This document shows positions 52,979 through 62,383 of a DNA stretch of 64,000 bases, piece by piece. The DNA lies in assembly GCF_900113735.1 (NCBI RefSeq), contig NZ_FOQM01000001.1, positions 588,799 through 652,798 of the forward strand, written 5' to 3'. A program made the translations under genes and the position numbers. Position 1 is the stretch's first letter. Every line of letters begins with the position of its first letter. This DNA comes from Bradyrhizobium sp. Gha (GTDB lineage: Bacteria; Pseudomonadota; Alphaproteobacteria; Rhizobiales; Xanthobacteraceae). Below the pieces are notes generated by a model, which was not told the DNA's origin, ran no database searches, and saw only the letters and a program-made list of their open reading frames with translations.

Positions 52979-53344
52979 ATGGACGAGCTGATCGGACGGC
53001 TGGCGACAAGCGCCAGTATAGATAATGCTGTCGCTGAAAAGACCGTCGGCATTATCCTGGGATTCCTCCGCAGCGAAGGTCCCTCCGACAGCGTGCAGGC
53101 CTTGATCGACCGGATCCCCGGTGCAGAAGGCGCGATCGAAGCGTCCACGAGCGGCGGCGGACTGTCGCGGCTGATGGGCGGCGGTCTGATGGCCATCGGC
53201 ACGCGCCTGATGGGACTTGGTCTCGGCATGTCCGACATTCAGAACGTGGCCCGTGAGCTTTTCCGCTACGGCCGAGACAAAATCGGAGCGGATCACATGG
53301 GCAAGATCATTGCAGGGACGCCAGGCCTTAGCCAGTTCGCCTGA
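52979..53344 (+). CDS. Small conserved hypothetical protein, 121 aa
   Basis: [20 protein letters not shown] and then [19 protein letters not shown] are followed by a glycine-rich stretch ([20 protein letters not shown]) and a C-terminal helix ([20 protein letters not shown]). The pattern resembles the DUF2267/DUF2780 type of small helical proteins, but I cannot assign it firmly. The ATG at 52979 has GAGGGG in front. It is followed by the DUF4332 gene after 27 bases, so they probably form an operon. Confidence 0.75.
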   Translation: MDELIGRLATSASIDNAVAEKTVGIILGFLRSEGPSDSVQALIDRIPGAEGAIEASTSGGGLSRLMGGGLMAIGTRLMGLGLGMSDIQNVARELFRYGRDKIGADHMGKIIAGTPGLSQFA

Positions 53345-53371
53345 AGCTGTCGTCATTTCACGCCGAGTACC

Positions 53372-53779
53372 ATGACATATCCGATCTCCGAGATTCAGGG
53401 CCTGCCGGCCTTTGCTGCCAATAAGTTGAAGGCGCAGGGAATCCGCACCACCGACGCACTGCTGGAAGCCGCAAGCACCGCCAAGGGCCGCAAGGCGCTC
53501 GCGGCCTGCACCGGCATCAGCGAGCAGCAGCTTCTGGAGTGGGCGAACGTCTCCGATTACATGCGGATTCCCGGCATGGGGCGGGCCAAGATCGGCCTGG
53601 TCCGCGCCGCCGGCGTGACCACCGTGCGCGAGCTCGCCTATCGGAATCCGGCAAGGTTGGCTCAGAGCATGCGCGAGGCCAACGACCGGAAGAAGCTCGT
53701 CCGCATTCTTCCTTCCGAGAAGTCGGTCGGCGACATCATCGCCAAGGCCAAGAAGCTGCCGCCGAAGATTACGTATTAG
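53372..53779 (+). CDS. DUF4332 domain protein, 135 aa
   Basis: A helix-hairpin-helix-like small protein. IQGLPAFAANKLKAQGIRTT and LLEWANVSDYMRIPGMGRAK match the DUF4332 family, which consists of two HhH-type units that resemble DNA- or nucleic-acid-binding modules. A DNA contact role is inferred. The C terminus (SVGDIIAKAKKLPPKITY) is basic. The ATG at 53372 begins the domain. Confidence 0.85.
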   Translation: MTYPISEIQGLPAFAANKLKAQGIRTTDALLEAASTAKGRKALAACTGISEQQLLEWANVSDYMRIPGMGRAKIGLVRAAGVTTVRELAYRNPARLAQSMREANDRKKLVRILPSEKSVGDIIAKAKKLPPKITY

Positions 53780-53860
53780 CTTTGGCTCTATCCCCGTCAT
53801 CCCCGCGCAATGGCGACGCCATTGTCGCTGGAGGTGCGACTGGCGTGCGAAGCATCGTGC

Positions 53861-53961
53861 CCGGAGCCTCGAAGAATGCACGGCCAAGCTGCCGCTACGC
53901 GGCGACAGCGGGCTGTCGCCCTTCGAGGCTCGCCAAAGAGGCGAGCGCCTCAGGGTGACGG
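53861..53961. repeat. Dispersed intergenic repeat (GCCTCGAA/GGATG family), degenerate copy
   Basis: CGGAGCCTCGAAGAATGCA at 53861-53880 and CTTCGAGGCTCGCCAAAGA... through CTCAGGGTGACGG at 53931-53961 belong to the same element family as those at 63777-63946, with an internal CTCGCC/GGCGAG hairpin. It fills the gap between the DUF4332 gene and folP. Confidence 0.6.
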
Positions 53962-54043
53962 TCAAAGAGCAGCGCGCTCGTCGCCCCACGCGGCCGCCAA
54001 TCCCGTCTTGACTCCCCCTCTCCGACCGCGCAAAGCGACCCAC

Positions 54044-54904
54044 ATGAACGCCTCGCCCTCCCCATCCGTCCCGCAGGCCGGCTCGGCCGGGCCAGATGTG
54101 CTGCGGAGGCTCGTGGGCCGGCCTCTGCCGGCGGTGATGGGCGTGCTCAACGTGACGCCGGACTCGTTTTCCGATGGCGGCGATTTCGTCGCGCCGGATC
54201 AGGCGCTGGCGCGGGCGCGGGCAATGATCGAGGCCGGGGTCGACATCATCGATATCGGCGCTGAGTCCACCCGCCCTTACACAGGCGCCAAGCCGGTGAC
54301 CGTAGCGGACGAGCTGGCCCGGCTGAAGCCGGTGCTGGCTGACGTCGTGGCGCTCGGTGTGCCGGTTTCGATCGACAGCATGAAGGCGGAGGTTACAGCC
54401 TTCGCGCTCGACCAGGGTGTGGCGATCGCCAACGACGTCTGGGGATTGCAGCGCGACACCGACATGGCGCCGCTGGTCGCAGCGCGAGGTGTCCCCGTCA
54501 TCGTCATGCACAACCGCGACAGTGCGGACCCTGCCATCGATATCGTCGCCGACATGAAGGCGTTCTTCCTGCGCTCGCTCGATATCGCCGCCAAGGCCGG
54601 CATCGCGCGCGACAAGATCGTGCTGGACCCCGGCATCGGCTTCGGCAAGACCGCCGAGCAGAGCATGATCGCACTTGCACGGCTCCAGGAGCTGGACATG
54701 TTCGGCCTGCCGGTCCTGGTCGGCGCCTCGCGCAAGCGTTTCATCGCTTCGGTGTCGCCCTCGGAACCGAAGGAACGGCTCGCCGGCTCGATCGCCGCGC
54801 ATCTGATCGCCGCGCAGAAGGGTGCTAGGATCATCCGGACCCATGACGTCGCCGAGACCTTGCAGGCCCTGCGGGTGGCGCGCGCAATCGAGAGCAAGCA
54901 ATGA
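54044..54904 (+). CDS. folP: Dihydropteroate synthase
   Basis: Condenses 6-hydroxymethyl-dihydropterin pyrophosphate with p-aminobenzoate in folate synthesis. The 286-residue protein has VMGVLNVTPDSFSDGG and DIIDIGAESTRP (pterin loop motifs), VSIDSMKAEV, IANDVWG, GIGFGKT, and the RxH-like terminal RIIRTHDV. The second family motif reads GAESTRP rather than GGESTRP. The ATG at 54044 is placed right before a variable, unstructured N terminus; the earlier frame from 53810 crosses the repeat. The stop overlaps folB by four bases (ATGA). Confidence 0.95.
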   Translation: MNASPSPSVPQAGSAGPDVLRRLVGRPLPAVMGVLNVTPDSFSDGGDFVAPDQALARARAMIEAGVDIIDIGAESTRPYTGAKPVTVADELARLKPVLADVVALGVPVSIDSMKAEVTAFALDQGVAIANDVWGLQRDTDMAPLVAARGVPVIVMHNRDSADPAIDIVADMKAFFLRSLDIAAKAGIARDKIVLDPGIGFGKTAEQSMIALARLQELDMFGLPVLVGASRKRFIASVSPSEPKERLAGSIAAHLIAAQKGARIIRTHDVAETLQALRVARAIESKQ

Positions 54905-55269
54905 CCGATACGATCTTCGTCAGCGGCCTGTCGATCCATGCGCGCCATGGCGTGCTGGATCACGAAACCGAAGTCGGCCAGCGGTTTGTCATCGACCTCG
55001 AACTCTACACCGACCTGTCGGAGTCCTCGCGCAGCGACCGCCTCGCGGACACCGTTTCCTATGCCGATGTGGTGGCGACCACGACGGCGGCCTTCAAGAA
55101 CACCAATTACAAGCTTCTCGAACGCGCGGCCGGCGCCGTCGCCGATGCGATCCTGTCGCACTTCCCGCGCATCCGCGCCGTGAAGATCACCGTGCACAAG
55201 CCGCATGCGCCGATCGCCGCGATATTCGACGACGTCGGCGTCGTGCTGACGCGCTCGCGGCATCCCTGA
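54901..55269 (+). CDS. folB: Dihydroneopterin aldolase
   Basis: Cleaves dihydroneopterin to 6-hydroxymethyl-dihydropterin. The 122-residue domain shows LSIHARHGVLDHETEVGQRF, YADVVATTTAAFKNTNYKLLE, and KITVHKPHAPI with the conserved Lys. The start overlaps the folP stop; the folK start is one base after its own stop, so the three fol genes form a tight operon. Confidence 0.94.
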   Translation: MTDTIFVSGLSIHARHGVLDHETEVGQRFVIDLELYTDLSESSRSDRLADTVSYADVVATTTAAFKNTNYKLLERAAGAVADAILSHFPRIRAVKITVHKPHAPIAAIFDDVGVVLTRSRHP

Positions 55270-55270
55270 T

Positions 55271-55762
55271 ATGGCAAGCGTGCTGATCGCACTGGGCGGC
55301 AATGTCGGCGATGTCCGCACGACCTTCGCCAAGGCGATCGCCCATATCTGCGGCATGGCGCAGGCAGCCGTGATCGCGCGCTCGTCGGACTACACGACGC
55401 CGCCCTGGGGCGATGAGGACCAGGATCCCTTCGTCAATGCCTGCGTCGAGATCGAGACTGATCTCGATCCGCACGCGCTGTTGTTCGTGATGCAGAAGGT
55501 CGAGCAGAAATTCGGACGCACGCGGACCAAGGATCGGCGCTGGGGCCCGCGCACGCTCGATCTCGACATGATCGCCTATGACGATGTGTCGATGGCGAAG
55601 CCCGATCTCACCTTGCCGCATCCGCGGCTGTTCGAGCGTGCCTTCGTGCTGGTGCCGCTGGCCGAAATCGCGCCGGACCGCGTGATCTCAGGCATTCGTG
55701 TGCGTGACGGGCTCGCCAGCGTCTCGACGCAAGGCATTGAGCGGCTTTCGGATACCGGTTAA
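55271..55762 (+). CDS. folK: 6-hydroxymethyl-dihydropterin pyrophosphokinase
   Basis: Transfers pyrophosphate from ATP to 6-hydroxymethyl-dihydropterin, making the substrate of FolP. The 163-residue enzyme has VLIALGGNVGD at the start, SSDYTTPPWG and DQDPFVNACVEIETDLDP in the core, and the signature RWGPRTLDLDMIAYD, followed by LPHPRLFERAFVLVPLAEIAP. It ends the folPBK operon; the next gene, mutA, starts 80 bases later. Confidence 0.95.
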   Translation: MASVLIALGGNVGDVRTTFAKAIAHICGMAQAAVIARSSDYTTPPWGDEDQDPFVNACVEIETDLDPHALLFVMQKVEQKFGRTRTKDRRWGPRTLDLDMIAYDDVSMAKPDLTLPHPRLFERAFVLVPLAEIAPDRVISGIRVRDGLASVSTQGIERLSDTG

Positions 55763-55843
55763 CCAAAAACAACCGTTTGCAGGGGCGCTCCGCCGTGGCA
55801 ATTTCGCCTGCGAATGTCGATACGTTTGGGAGCCCTTGGCCGT

Positions 55844-57715
55844 ATGACCTCCGTGACCGACGATCTGCCGCTGGCGGCTGATTTTCCCCAGGCGACGGCT
55901 GACGACTGGCGCAAGCTGGTCGACGGCGTGTTGAAGGGCGGGCCTTTCGAGAAGCTGGTCGGCAAGACCTATGACGGATTGAAGATCGATCCACTTTATC
56001 CCCGCGCCAAGGGGGTTGCGCCGGTCGTGGGACGGCCTGCAGCGGCGCCGTGGCAGATCATGCAGCGGATCGATCATCCCGATGCAGGCATGGCGAATGC
56101 GCAAGCGCTCACCGATCTCGAGAACGGTGCGACCGGGCTCGCGCTGGTGTTCGCCGGCGGCAGTGGCAGCCACGGTTTCGGCCTGGAACCGACGGCCGAG
56201 GCGGTCGCGAAAGTCTTGAAGGACATTCACCTCGACGCCGGCATCGGCATCGAGCTCCAGGTCGGACCGCAATCGCGGATGGCCGCGATCCATGTTGCGG
56301 AATATGTCAAAAGCAACGGCCTCGATCCCGCCGCCTGCAACATCCGCTTCGGACTCGATCCGCTCGCGGGTTGCGCGGTGTGGGGTCATAGCCCCTTCAG
56401 CTGGGAGGAGATCACGCCCGCCGTCGCCGGGGCCATCAAGGGCCTTGCCGCGCTCGGCTTCAAAGGGCCGTTTGCCTCAGCCGACGGACGCGTGATCCAC
56501 GACGCCGGCGGCTCCGAGGTTCAGGAGCTCGCCTTCGTGCTCGCCTGTGGCGTCGCTTATCTGCGTGTCATCGAAAGCGCGGGCATTCCGCTGGAGCAGG
56601 CGCAAGGCATGGTCTACGCGCGGCTGGCCGCCGACGCCGACCAGTTCCTGACCATGGCGAAGTTCCGTGCGCTGCGACTGCTCTGGGCGCGCATCGAGGC
56701 CGCGTGTGGGCTCACGCCAAAACCGTTGTTCGTCGCGGCCGATACCGCCTGGCGCATGCTGACGCAGCGCGATCCCTATGTGAACATGCTGCGTGCAACG
56801 ATCGCGACGTTTGCCGCAGGACTTGCCGGCGCCAATGCGATCACCGTGCTGCCGCATACGCTGGCGCTTGGTCTGCCAGATTCGTTCGCGCGGCGCGTCG
56901 CGCGCAACACCCAGCTTCTGCTGATCGAGGAAAGCAACCTCGCCAAGGTCAGTGATCCCGCTGCCGGCGCGGGCGGCATCGAGACACTGACGGCGCAGCT
57001 CTGCGACACCGCCTGGACGCTGTTCCAGGAGACCGAGAAAGCCGGCGGCGCCTTCGCCGCACTTCGGCAAGGCCTGTTCCAGGGCAAGGTCGCAGCCGCG
57101 CGAAAAGCGCGCGACGCCAACATCGCCAAGCGCCGCGACGTGCTGACCGGCGCGAGCGAGTTTCCGAACCTGCATGAGAACGAGACGGCGGTGCTGAAGG
57201 CGACGCCGATCGCGCTCGCGCCTTACGGCGAGCCAAAATACAAGTTCGACGCACTTGCCCCGATCCGGCTGGCACAGCCGTTCGAGGCGTTGCGCGATAA
57301 ATCCGACGCGGTCCTGAAGGCGCACGGCGCACGGCCGAGCGTGTTCCTGGCCACTCTCGGGACGCCTGCGGATTTCACCGCGCGCGCGACCTTTGCAAAA
57401 AGCTTCTTCGAGGCCGGCGGTATCCAGGCGATCGACAGCGAGGGTTCTGCCGATCCCGCCACGCTGGCTGCCGCCTTCAAGGCCTCCGGCGCCCCACTCG
57501 CCTGCCTTTGTTCCAGCGACAGGGTCTATGCGGAACACGCCGAGGCCGCCGCCAGGGCCCTGCAAACCGCGGGGGCGCGACATATCTATCTGGCAGGCCG
57601 CCCCGCGGAAGCGGAGGCGGCCTTGCGTGCCGCCGGTGTCACCGGCTTCGTGTTTGCCGGCGGCGATGCGCTTGCCACGTTGCAGGACGCTTATTTGCGG
57701 ATGGAGCAGGTATGA
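55844..57715 (+). CDS. mutA: Methylmalonyl-CoA mutase small (beta) subunit
   Basis: The non-catalytic partner of the B12-dependent mutase. The 623-residue protein keeps the TIM-barrel fold (TGLALVFAGGSGSHGFGLEP, HSPFSWEEITPAVAGAIKGL, IATFAAGLAGANAITVLPHT) but the C-terminal Rossmann-like domain (LACLCSSDRVYAEHAEAAAR) lacks the DxHxxG cobalamin site, as is normal for this subunit. It stabilises the large subunit. A start at 55844 is favoured over 55814. The stop overlaps the GFA gene (ATGA). Confidence 0.93.
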   Translation: MTSVTDDLPLAADFPQATADDWRKLVDGVLKGGPFEKLVGKTYDGLKIDPLYPRAKGVAPVVGRPAAAPWQIMQRIDHPDAGMANAQALTDLENGATGLALVFAGGSGSHGFGLEPTAEAVAKVLKDIHLDAGIGIELQVGPQSRMAAIHVAEYVKSNGLDPAACNIRFGLDPLAGCAVWGHSPFSWEEITPAVAGAIKGLAALGFKGPFASADGRVIHDAGGSEVQELAFVLACGVAYLRVIESAGIPLEQAQGMVYARLAADADQFLTMAKFRALRLLWARIEAACGLTPKPLFVAADTAWRMLTQRDPYVNMLRATIATFAAGLAGANAITVLPHTLALGLPDSFARRVARNTQLLLIEESNLAKVSDPAAGAGGIETLTAQLCDTAWTLFQETEKAGGAFAALRQGLFQGKVAAARKARDANIAKRRDVLTGASEFPNLHENETAVLKATPIALAPYGEPKYKFDALAPIRLAQPFEALRDKSDAVLKAHGARPSVFLATLGTPADFTARATFAKSFFEAGGIQAIDSEGSADPATLAAAFKASGAPLACLCSSDRVYAEHAEAAARALQTAGARHIYLAGRPAEAEAALRAAGVTGFVFAGGDALATLQDAYLRMEQV

Positions 57716-58176
57716 CCGACGCCAGCAAACCCGTTCTCACCGGCGGCTGCCAATGCGGCGCAGTGCGCTTTGCGATCTCGGCCACGCCCAACCGTGTCTC
57801 GATCTGCCACTGTCGGATGTGCCAGAAAGCGAGCGGCGCGCCGTTCGCTTCTTTCGCCGACATCAACCGCGCGGACTTCGTCTGGACAAAGGGAGAGCCG
57901 TCGTTCTTCCGCTCCTCCACGATCGCCGTTCGCGGCTATTGCGCGGCTTGCGGCACGCCGCTGAGTTTTGGCCGCATCGACGGCGAGCGGATCGAGATCA
58001 TGACCGGCGCTTTCGACCGGCCGGATCGCCTGGTGCCGACGCGGCAGTTCGGCACCGAGTCCCGCCTCGGCTGGGTGGTCGGCATCTCCAACCTGCCGAG
58101 CCAGACCACGCAGCAGAATTACGGGCCGGAGAAGATGGCGACCATCGTCAGCCATCAGCATCCGGACCATGATTGA
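57712..58176 (+). CDS. GFA-family (CENP-V-like) zinc protein
   Basis: A 154-residue member of the Gfa/CENP-V domain family. The zinc ligands are visible: [25 protein letters not shown] and [10 protein letters not shown]. Gfa enzymes speed the reaction of formaldehyde with glutathione, but most members have no proven role. Here the gene overlaps the end of mutA and the beginning of mutB, so it is translationally tied to the mutase genes. That setting is unusual for the family. Confidence 0.9.
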   Translation: MTDASKPVLTGGCQCGAVRFAISATPNRVSICHCRMCQKASGAPFASFADINRADFVWTKGEPSFFRSSTIAVRGYCAACGTPLSFGRIDGERIEIMTGAFDRPDRLVPTRQFGTESRLGWVVGISNLPSQTTQQNYGPEKMATIVSHQHPDHD

Positions 58177-58192
58177 GGATAGGGTTGAAGCG

Positions 58193-60349
58193 ATGAGCCG
58201 CATTCCTGATTTCGCTGATGTCGCGTTCGAGCGGACCGCAACCGTTGCGCCGTCAGGCAGCGCCGAGCCATGGCTGACGCCCGAGGGCATTCTGGTAAAG
58301 CCTGCCTATGGCGAGGCTGATCTCGCCGGACTCGATTTCCTCGAGACCTATCCGGGCATCGCGCCGTTCCTGCGCGGCCCCTACCCGACGATGTATGTCA
58401 ACCAGCCCTGGACGGTCAGGCAATATGCCGGCTTCTCCACGGCGGAGGACTCCAACGCGTTTTATCGCCGCAACCTGGCTGCCGGACAGAAGGGCCTCTC
58501 GGTCGCCTTCGATCTCGCCACGCATCGGGGCTATGACTCAGATCATCCGCGCGTCGGCGGCGACGTCGGCATGGCCGGCGTGGCCATCGATTCCATCTAC
58601 GACATGCGCACGCTGTTTGCGGGCATTCCGCTCGACCAGATGAGCGTGTCCATGACCATGAACGGCGCGGTGCTGCCGATCCTCGCACTGTACGTCGCCG
58701 CCGCCGAGGAACAGGGCGTGCCGCCGGAGAAGCTGTCGGGCACCATTCAGAACGACATTCTGAAAGAGTTCATGGTGCGCAACACGTACATTTATCCGCC
58801 CGCGCCCTCGATGCGGATCATCTCGGACATTTTTGCGTACACCTCGCAAAAGATGCCGAAGTACAATTCGATCTCGATCTCCGGCTATCACATGCAGGAG
58901 GCCGGCGCGACGCAGGACCTCGAGCTCGCCTATACGCTTGCCGACGGCGTCGAATATTTGCGCGCCGGGCTTGCCGCCGGCCTCGATGTCGACCGCTTCG
59001 CGCCGCGGCTGTCGTTCTTCTGGGCGATCGGCATGAACTTCTTCATGGAGGTTGCCAAGCTGCGCGCCGCACGGCTGCTCTGGGCGAAGCTCTTGAAGCC
59101 GTTCAACCCGAAAGACCCGCGCTCACTGTCGCTGCGCACGCATTCCCAGACCTCGGGCTGGTCGCTGACCGCCCAGGACGTGTTCAACAACGTGATGCGC
59201 ACGACCGTCGAGGCGATGGCGGCCACGCAAGGCCACACCCAGTCGCTGCACACCAACGCGCTCGACGAGGCGCTGGCGCTGCCGACCGACTTCTCCGCGC
59301 GCATCGCCCGCAACACCCAGCTGTTCCTGCAGCAGGAGAGCGGCACCACCCGCATCATCGATCCCTGGGGCGGCTCGTATTACGTCGAGCGGCTGACGCG
59401 CGATCTTGCGGCCAAGGCCTGGAGCCACATCCAGGAGGTCGAGGAGCTCGGCGGCATGGCAAAGGCCATTGAGGCCGGCGTGCCGAAGCTCCGCATCGAG
59501 GAGGCCTCGGCGAAGACCCAGGCGCGCATCGATGCCGGCAAGCAGGCGGTGATCGGCGTCAACAAGTACAAGCCTACGGATGAGGCGCCGATCGAGATCC
59601 TCAAGGTCGACAACACCAATGTGCGGCGCTTGCAGATCGACAAGCTGACGCGGCTCAAATCCGAGCGCAACCAGAAGGAGGTCGATGCCGCGCTCGCTGC
59701 GCTGACGCGCTCGGCCGGCGAAGGCAAGGGCAATCTGCTCGCGCTCGCGATCGACGCGGCGCGCGCCAAGGCAACCGTCGGCGAGATTTCGGACGCGATG
59801 GAGAAGGTGTTCGGCCGCCACCGCGCCGAGATCAAATCCATCACCGGCGTCTACAAGCGGGAGGCGTCCAGCATGGGCAACCAGGTCGAGAAGGTTCAGG
59901 CGCTGATCGATGCGTTCGAGGAAGCCGAGGGCCGCCGTCCGCGCATCCTCGTCGCCAAGATCGGCCAGGACGGCCACGACCGCGGCCAGAAGGTGATCGC
60001 GTCCGCGTTTGCCGATATCGGCTTCGACGTCGACATCGGGCCGCTGTTCGCCACCGCAGATGAGGCGGCGCGGCAAGCGGTCGAGAACGACGTCCACATC
60101 CTCGGCGTCTCCTCGCTCGCGGCTGCGCACCTCACGGCCGTGCCGGAATTGAAAGCCGCGCTGAAGAAGCAGGGCCGCGAGGACATCATGATCATCGTCG
60201 GCGGCGTGGTCCCGCCGCAGGATTACGACGCGCTCTACGCGGCCGGCGCCGAAGCGATCTTCCCGCCCGGCACCGTGATCGCTGATGCCGCCGAGGAGCT
60301 GATCCGCAAGCTGAATGCCCGGCTCGGGCACAGCGAGGCGGCCGCGTAA
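58193..60349 (+). CDS. mutB: Methylmalonyl-CoA mutase large (alpha) subunit
   Basis: Isomerises L-methylmalonyl-CoA to succinyl-CoA with adenosylcobalamin, the last step of propionate breakdown. The 718-residue protein has the substrate-barrel with [39 protein letters not shown] and [20 protein letters not shown]. The B12 domain shows [11 protein letters not shown] with cobalt-ligand His595 and [20 protein letters not shown]. The ATG at 58193 begins the canonical [12 protein letters not shown]; the frame start at 58169 overlaps the GFA gene. A TctC fragment separates it from meaB. Confidence 0.95.
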   Translation: MSRIPDFADVAFERTATVAPSGSAEPWLTPEGILVKPAYGEADLAGLDFLETYPGIAPFLRGPYPTMYVNQPWTVRQYAGFSTAEDSNAFYRRNLAAGQKGLSVAFDLATHRGYDSDHPRVGGDVGMAGVAIDSIYDMRTLFAGIPLDQMSVSMTMNGAVLPILALYVAAAEEQGVPPEKLSGTIQNDILKEFMVRNTYIYPPAPSMRIISDIFAYTSQKMPKYNSISISGYHMQEAGATQDLELAYTLADGVEYLRAGLAAGLDVDRFAPRLSFFWAIGMNFFMEVAKLRAARLLWAKLLKPFNPKDPRSLSLRTHSQTSGWSLTAQDVFNNVMRTTVEAMAATQGHTQSLHTNALDEALALPTDFSARIARNTQLFLQQESGTTRIIDPWGGSYYVERLTRDLAAKAWSHIQEVEELGGMAKAIEAGVPKLRIEEASAKTQARIDAGKQAVIGVNKYKPTDEAPIEILKVDNTNVRRLQIDKLTRLKSERNQKEVDAALAALTRSAGEGKGNLLALAIDAARAKATVGEISDAMEKVFGRHRAEIKSITGVYKREASSMGNQVEKVQALIDAFEEAEGRRPRILVAKIGQDGHDRGQKVIASAFADIGFDVDIGPLFATADEAARQAVENDVHILGVSSLAAAHLTAVPELKAALKKQGREDIMIIVGGVVPPQDYDALYAAGAEAIFPPGTVIADAAEELIRKLNARLGHSEAAA

Positions 60350-60369
60350 TTCCACCCGCCTTCGGCCTC

Positions 60370-60579
60370 CAGCATCAAACCAGCTTGCCTCCCGACATCG
60401 CCACCAGCCTGACCGCGGCCCTGAAGAAGGTATACGACTCCTCCGCATTCAAGGATTTCATGACCGGACGCGGTTTTGGCACCGTCTGGCGCGATGCGGG
60501 ACAGTTCGCGACCTTCATGGACCAGGCGGATCGCCGGATGGGTCGGGCCATGAAGGCGGCCGGCTTTGCCAAAGCCTGA
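60370..60579 (+). pseudogene. C-terminal fragment of a TctC/Bug-type binding protein
   Basis: Residues PPDIATSLTAALKKVYDSSA, FKDFMTGRGFGTVWRDAGQF and MDQADRRMGRAMKAAGFAKA are the typical C-terminal 60-odd residues of the tripartite tricarboxylate (Bug) periplasmic binding proteins. The signal peptide and the ligand-binding body are absent. It lies in the gap between mutB and meaB and is a remnant, not a small gene; short repeated GATTTRCCA-type sequence follows it (60578-60605). Confidence 0.7.
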
Positions 60580-60649
60580 TTTACCAGGGTCTGATTTGCC
60601 AAGGCCTGGGGGCCCTCGCCCGCGCGCTTCCGCCGTTGTAAAGCAGGGC

Positions 60650-61639
60650 ATGGTTGAGAAGAAGACGTCGCTTGATATCACCGCCCTCGCCCGCGACTTG
60701 CGCGCCGGCCATCGTGCGGCGCTGGCGCGCGCCATCACGCTGGTGGAGAGCCGGCGCGGTGATCACCAGGCGCAGGCGCGCGAGCTGGTGCAGATGCTGC
60801 TGCCCGATACCGGCAAGGCATTTCGCGTCGGCATCACGGGGTCGCCCGGTGTCGGCAAATCCACCACCATCGATGTGCTCGGCACCTACCTGATCGAACG
60901 GGGCAACAAGGTTGCGGTGCTTGCGGTCGATCCGTCCTCGGCGCGCAGCGGCGGCTCGATTCTCGGCGACAAGACCCGGATGGCGCGGCTCGCGGCGTCC
61001 AGCGATGCCTTCATCCGCCCCTCGCCGTCGTCAGGCACCCTCGGCGGTGTCGCGGCCAAGACGCGCGAGGCGATGCTTCTGTGCGAAGCGGCCGGCTTCG
61101 ACGTCGTGCTGGTGGAAACCGTCGGCATCGGCCAGTCCGAGACCGCGGTCTGCGACATGACTGATTTCTTCCTGGCCCTGATGCTGCCGGGGGGCGGCGA
61201 CGAGTTGCAAGGCATCAAGAAGGGCCTGGTCGAGCTCGCCGACATGATCGCGATCAACAAGGCCGACGGCGACAACCTCAAGCGCGCCAACATCACGGCC
61301 GCGGATTACCGCAGCGCGCTGCATATTCTCAGCCCCCGATCCGAGCATTGGCATCCCCCTGTCGAGACGTATTCGGCGCTGACCGGCGACGGCATCGCAA
61401 AGCTCTGGCAGAAGGTTCTGGATCACCGCACGGCGATGAATGCCTCCGGCGAGTTCGCCGCTCGCCGGCGCGAACAGCAGGTGAAATGGATGTGGTCGAT
61501 GCTGGAAAGCCGCATGCTGTCGCGGTTGCGGAGCGAGGCGTCGGTACGCACCAGGGTCAGAAAGATCGAAGCGGAGGTCGCCGACGGCCATCTCACCCCG
61601 GCGCTCGCCGCCGAGCGGATTCTGGAGTTGCTGCAATGA
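60650..61639 (+). CDS. meaB: MeaB-type G-protein chaperone of methylmalonyl-CoA mutase
   Basis: A 329-residue GTPase that protects and reloads the cobalamin of the mutase. The P loop is GSPGVGKST (residues 64-72). Other family pieces are VLAVDPSSARSGGSILGDKT, VLVETVGIGQSETAVCDM, and the N/TKxD-equivalent IAINKADGDN; the C-terminal dimerisation region follows. Placement 300 bases after mutB is expected for its role. The ATG at 60650 is preferred to the frame start at 60566, which lies in the remnant. The stop overlaps the C15 peptidase gene (ATGA). Confidence 0.94.
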   Translation: MVEKKTSLDITALARDLRAGHRAALARAITLVESRRGDHQAQARELVQMLLPDTGKAFRVGITGSPGVGKSTTIDVLGTYLIERGNKVAVLAVDPSSARSGGSILGDKTRMARLAASSDAFIRPSPSSGTLGGVAAKTREAMLLCEAAGFDVVLVETVGIGQSETAVCDMTDFFLALMLPGGGDELQGIKKGLVELADMIAINKADGDNLKRANITAADYRSALHILSPRSEHWHPPVETYSALTGDGIAKLWQKVLDHRTAMNASGEFAARRREQQVKWMWSMLESRMLSRLRSEASVRTRVRKIEAEVADGHLTPALAAERILELLQ

Positions 61640-62298
61640 GCGAAAAACTCCGCCTTCTCCTCACCGGCTTCGGGCCGTTTCCGGGCGCGCCGCACAATCC
61701 GACGCAGCCCCTGGTGAGGCGGCTGGCGCAACTGCGCCGTCCCGCGCTCGATGATGTCGGGATTTTCAGCCATATCTTTCCGGTGACCTATGCCGCAGTC
61801 GACCGGCAATTGCCTGATGTGCTGGCGCAGGTGAAGCCGGATGCGCTGTTGATGTTCGGCCTCGCCGCACGCACGCCTTATCTGCGGATCGAGAGCCGCG
61901 CGCGTAACGCCGTCACCATGCTGTGGCCCGATGCCGCCAACACGCGGTCGAGCAAGCGCGGCATCGCCGGTCAGGCCGACGCCATGACGTTCGGTCCCCA
62001 CACGGCAAGGCTGCTGCGCGCCGCGCGCCTCACCGGCATCGATGCGCGGCCCTCGCGCGATGCCGGCGCCTATCTTTGCAACTACCTGAGCTGGCGCGCG
62101 ATCGAGAATGTGAAGGCAGGCGGCCCGAAGCTGGCGGCATTCATCCACGTTCCGCTGCTTGCCCGCAGCGGCGCTGTCAGGCGCAAGGGCGCGCCCCGGA
62201 TCACGCTGGAAGAACTGGTGGATGCCGGCGAAGCGATGTTGATCGAGATGGTGCACTTGGCCCGCAAGGAACGCACATTCGGTTGCGTAAACATTTAA
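61636..62298 (+). CDS. Pyroglutamyl-peptidase I (C15) family protein
   Basis: A 220-residue cysteine peptidase-like protein. The start LRLLLTGFGPFPGAPHNPTQ is the family signature; the catalytic Cys is in DAGAYLCNYLSWRAI and the His in FIHVPLLA. The Glu expected near residue 80 is seen in the RIESRARNA segment. True family members release N-terminal pyroglutamate; this divergent alphaproteobacterial group is not proven to do so. The start overlaps meaB by four bases, so it belongs to the same operon. Confidence 0.88.
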   Translation: MSEKLRLLLTGFGPFPGAPHNPTQPLVRRLAQLRRPALDDVGIFSHIFPVTYAAVDRQLPDVLAQVKPDALLMFGLAARTPYLRIESRARNAVTMLWPDAANTRSSKRGIAGQADAMTFGPHTARLLRAARLTGIDARPSRDAGAYLCNYLSWRAIENVKAGGPKLAAFIHVPLLARSGAVRRKGAPRITLEELVDAGEAMLIEMVHLARKERTFGCVNI

Positions 62299-62383
62299 CC
62301 CTACCACGAACAATCCTCACGGCCTTCTCCGCCCTGCGCTACCTAACTCTCGCGGACATCCCGCGTCCGCCGAAGGACGCACC

